The notes below the pieces were generated by a model. It saw only the letters and a list, made by a program, of their open reading frames with translations, had not been told where the DNA came from and ran no database searches. 5,881 bases of DNA from Oscillospiraceae bacterium (GTDB lineage Bacteria > Bacillota > Clostridia > Oscillospirales > Ruminococcaceae). Positions within the stretch are counted from its first letter, which is position 1. Each line of letters begins with the position of its first letter. Below, in pieces: positions 5,771-5,881 of the stretch. Location of the stretch: NCBI GenBank assembly GCA_900768735.1, contig CAAGDZ010000170.1, forward strand, positions 1 to 5,881, given 5' to 3'. A program made the translations under genes and the position numbers.

Positions 5771-5881
5771 TTTTTGTAGAGTTGGCTGTTTGCTCCGCTT
5801 AAAAATGATATTGTCAATATCCCTTGACACATTTTCTACCCAAAATCCAAAATTGCTTGAGAATCAGCACTTGGAAATGGA
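5771..5881. other. AT-rich sequence of unknown origin after the tRNA break, with small palindromes
   Basis: No supported gene is seen here. The stretch contains GATATTG-T-CAATATC, a perfect 7-bp palindrome at 5807-5821, overlapping a TGTCAA..TTGACA inverted repeat (5812-5817 and 5824-5829). Its composition is visibly more AT-rich than the operon. Short open frames exist on both strands but have no ribosome site or recognisable motif. It could be the terminal region of an inserted element or decayed intergenic DNA. Confidence 0.45.

Noticed and set aside
5707..5802. 31-codon + strand frame starting ATGGCTGAAAGC and running through the tRNA half
   Set aside because: There is no Shine-Dalgarno sequence, and its RYRSGHNGADSK segment is simply the tRNA-Ser sequence read as codons.
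5765..5881. Group I intron interrupting the tRNA anticodon loop
   Set aside because: Introns do occur in bacterial tRNA anticodon loops, but I see no internal guide sequence pairing with the exon end and no P/Q/R/S core in the visible 110 nt. The window ends too soon to exclude it fully.
1..5881. CRISPR array, transposase, integrase or phage genes
   Set aside because: No regularly spaced repeats and no such protein motifs are present in any frame of the window.

Overview
The window looks like a chromosomal segment of a Gram-positive gut-type Clostridia, most likely Oscillospiraceae/Ruminococcaceae (Ruminococcus or Eubacterium siraeum-like). This rests on the ThiI tail type, several class B sortases per locus, a SpoIID-family wall enzyme, strong GGAGG-type ribosome binding sites and a Firmicutes-style tRNA-Ser half. 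Genus is a guess; no ribosomal or marker gene is complete here.

Layout. All genes read on the + strand. Bases 1-159 are the 3' end of thiI (tRNA 4-thiouridine synthase). After 20 nt comes pncC (standalone CinA C-terminal domain, nicotinamide-nucleotide amidase). Then follow three consecutive, paralogous class B sortase genes (746-1834, 1850-2923, 2972-4078). Each has an intact His/Cys/Arg active site, an N-terminal membrane anchor preceded by a shared P(W/R)KGD motif, and a C-terminal tail beyond the catalytic domain. The last gene (4108-5430) encodes a membrane-anchored protein with a Pro/Glu/Thr-rich linker and a SpoIID/LytB domain. Gaps are 15-48 nt with no convincing promoter or terminator, so the sortases and the SpoIID-like enzyme are probably one transcript, perhaps reading through from thiI-pncC. 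A strong inverted repeat at 5450-5502 closes the unit.

How the genes may work together (inference). Sortases covalently attach secreted proteins to peptidoglycan, and SpoIID-family proteins cut glycan strands. The cluster is therefore a plausible surface-display and wall-remodelling module, but it encodes no protein with a recognisable sorting signal, so the substrates lie elsewhere.

The last 450 nt hold no supported protein gene. They contain a consensus sigma-A promoter (TTGACA-17-TATAAT), an 11-bp hairpin, and what reads as the 5' half of tRNA-Ser(CGA). The tRNA match stops at the 3' edge of the anticodon loop and runs into AT-rich sequence with small palindromes. This break is the oddest feature of the window and may mark the edge of an integrated element.
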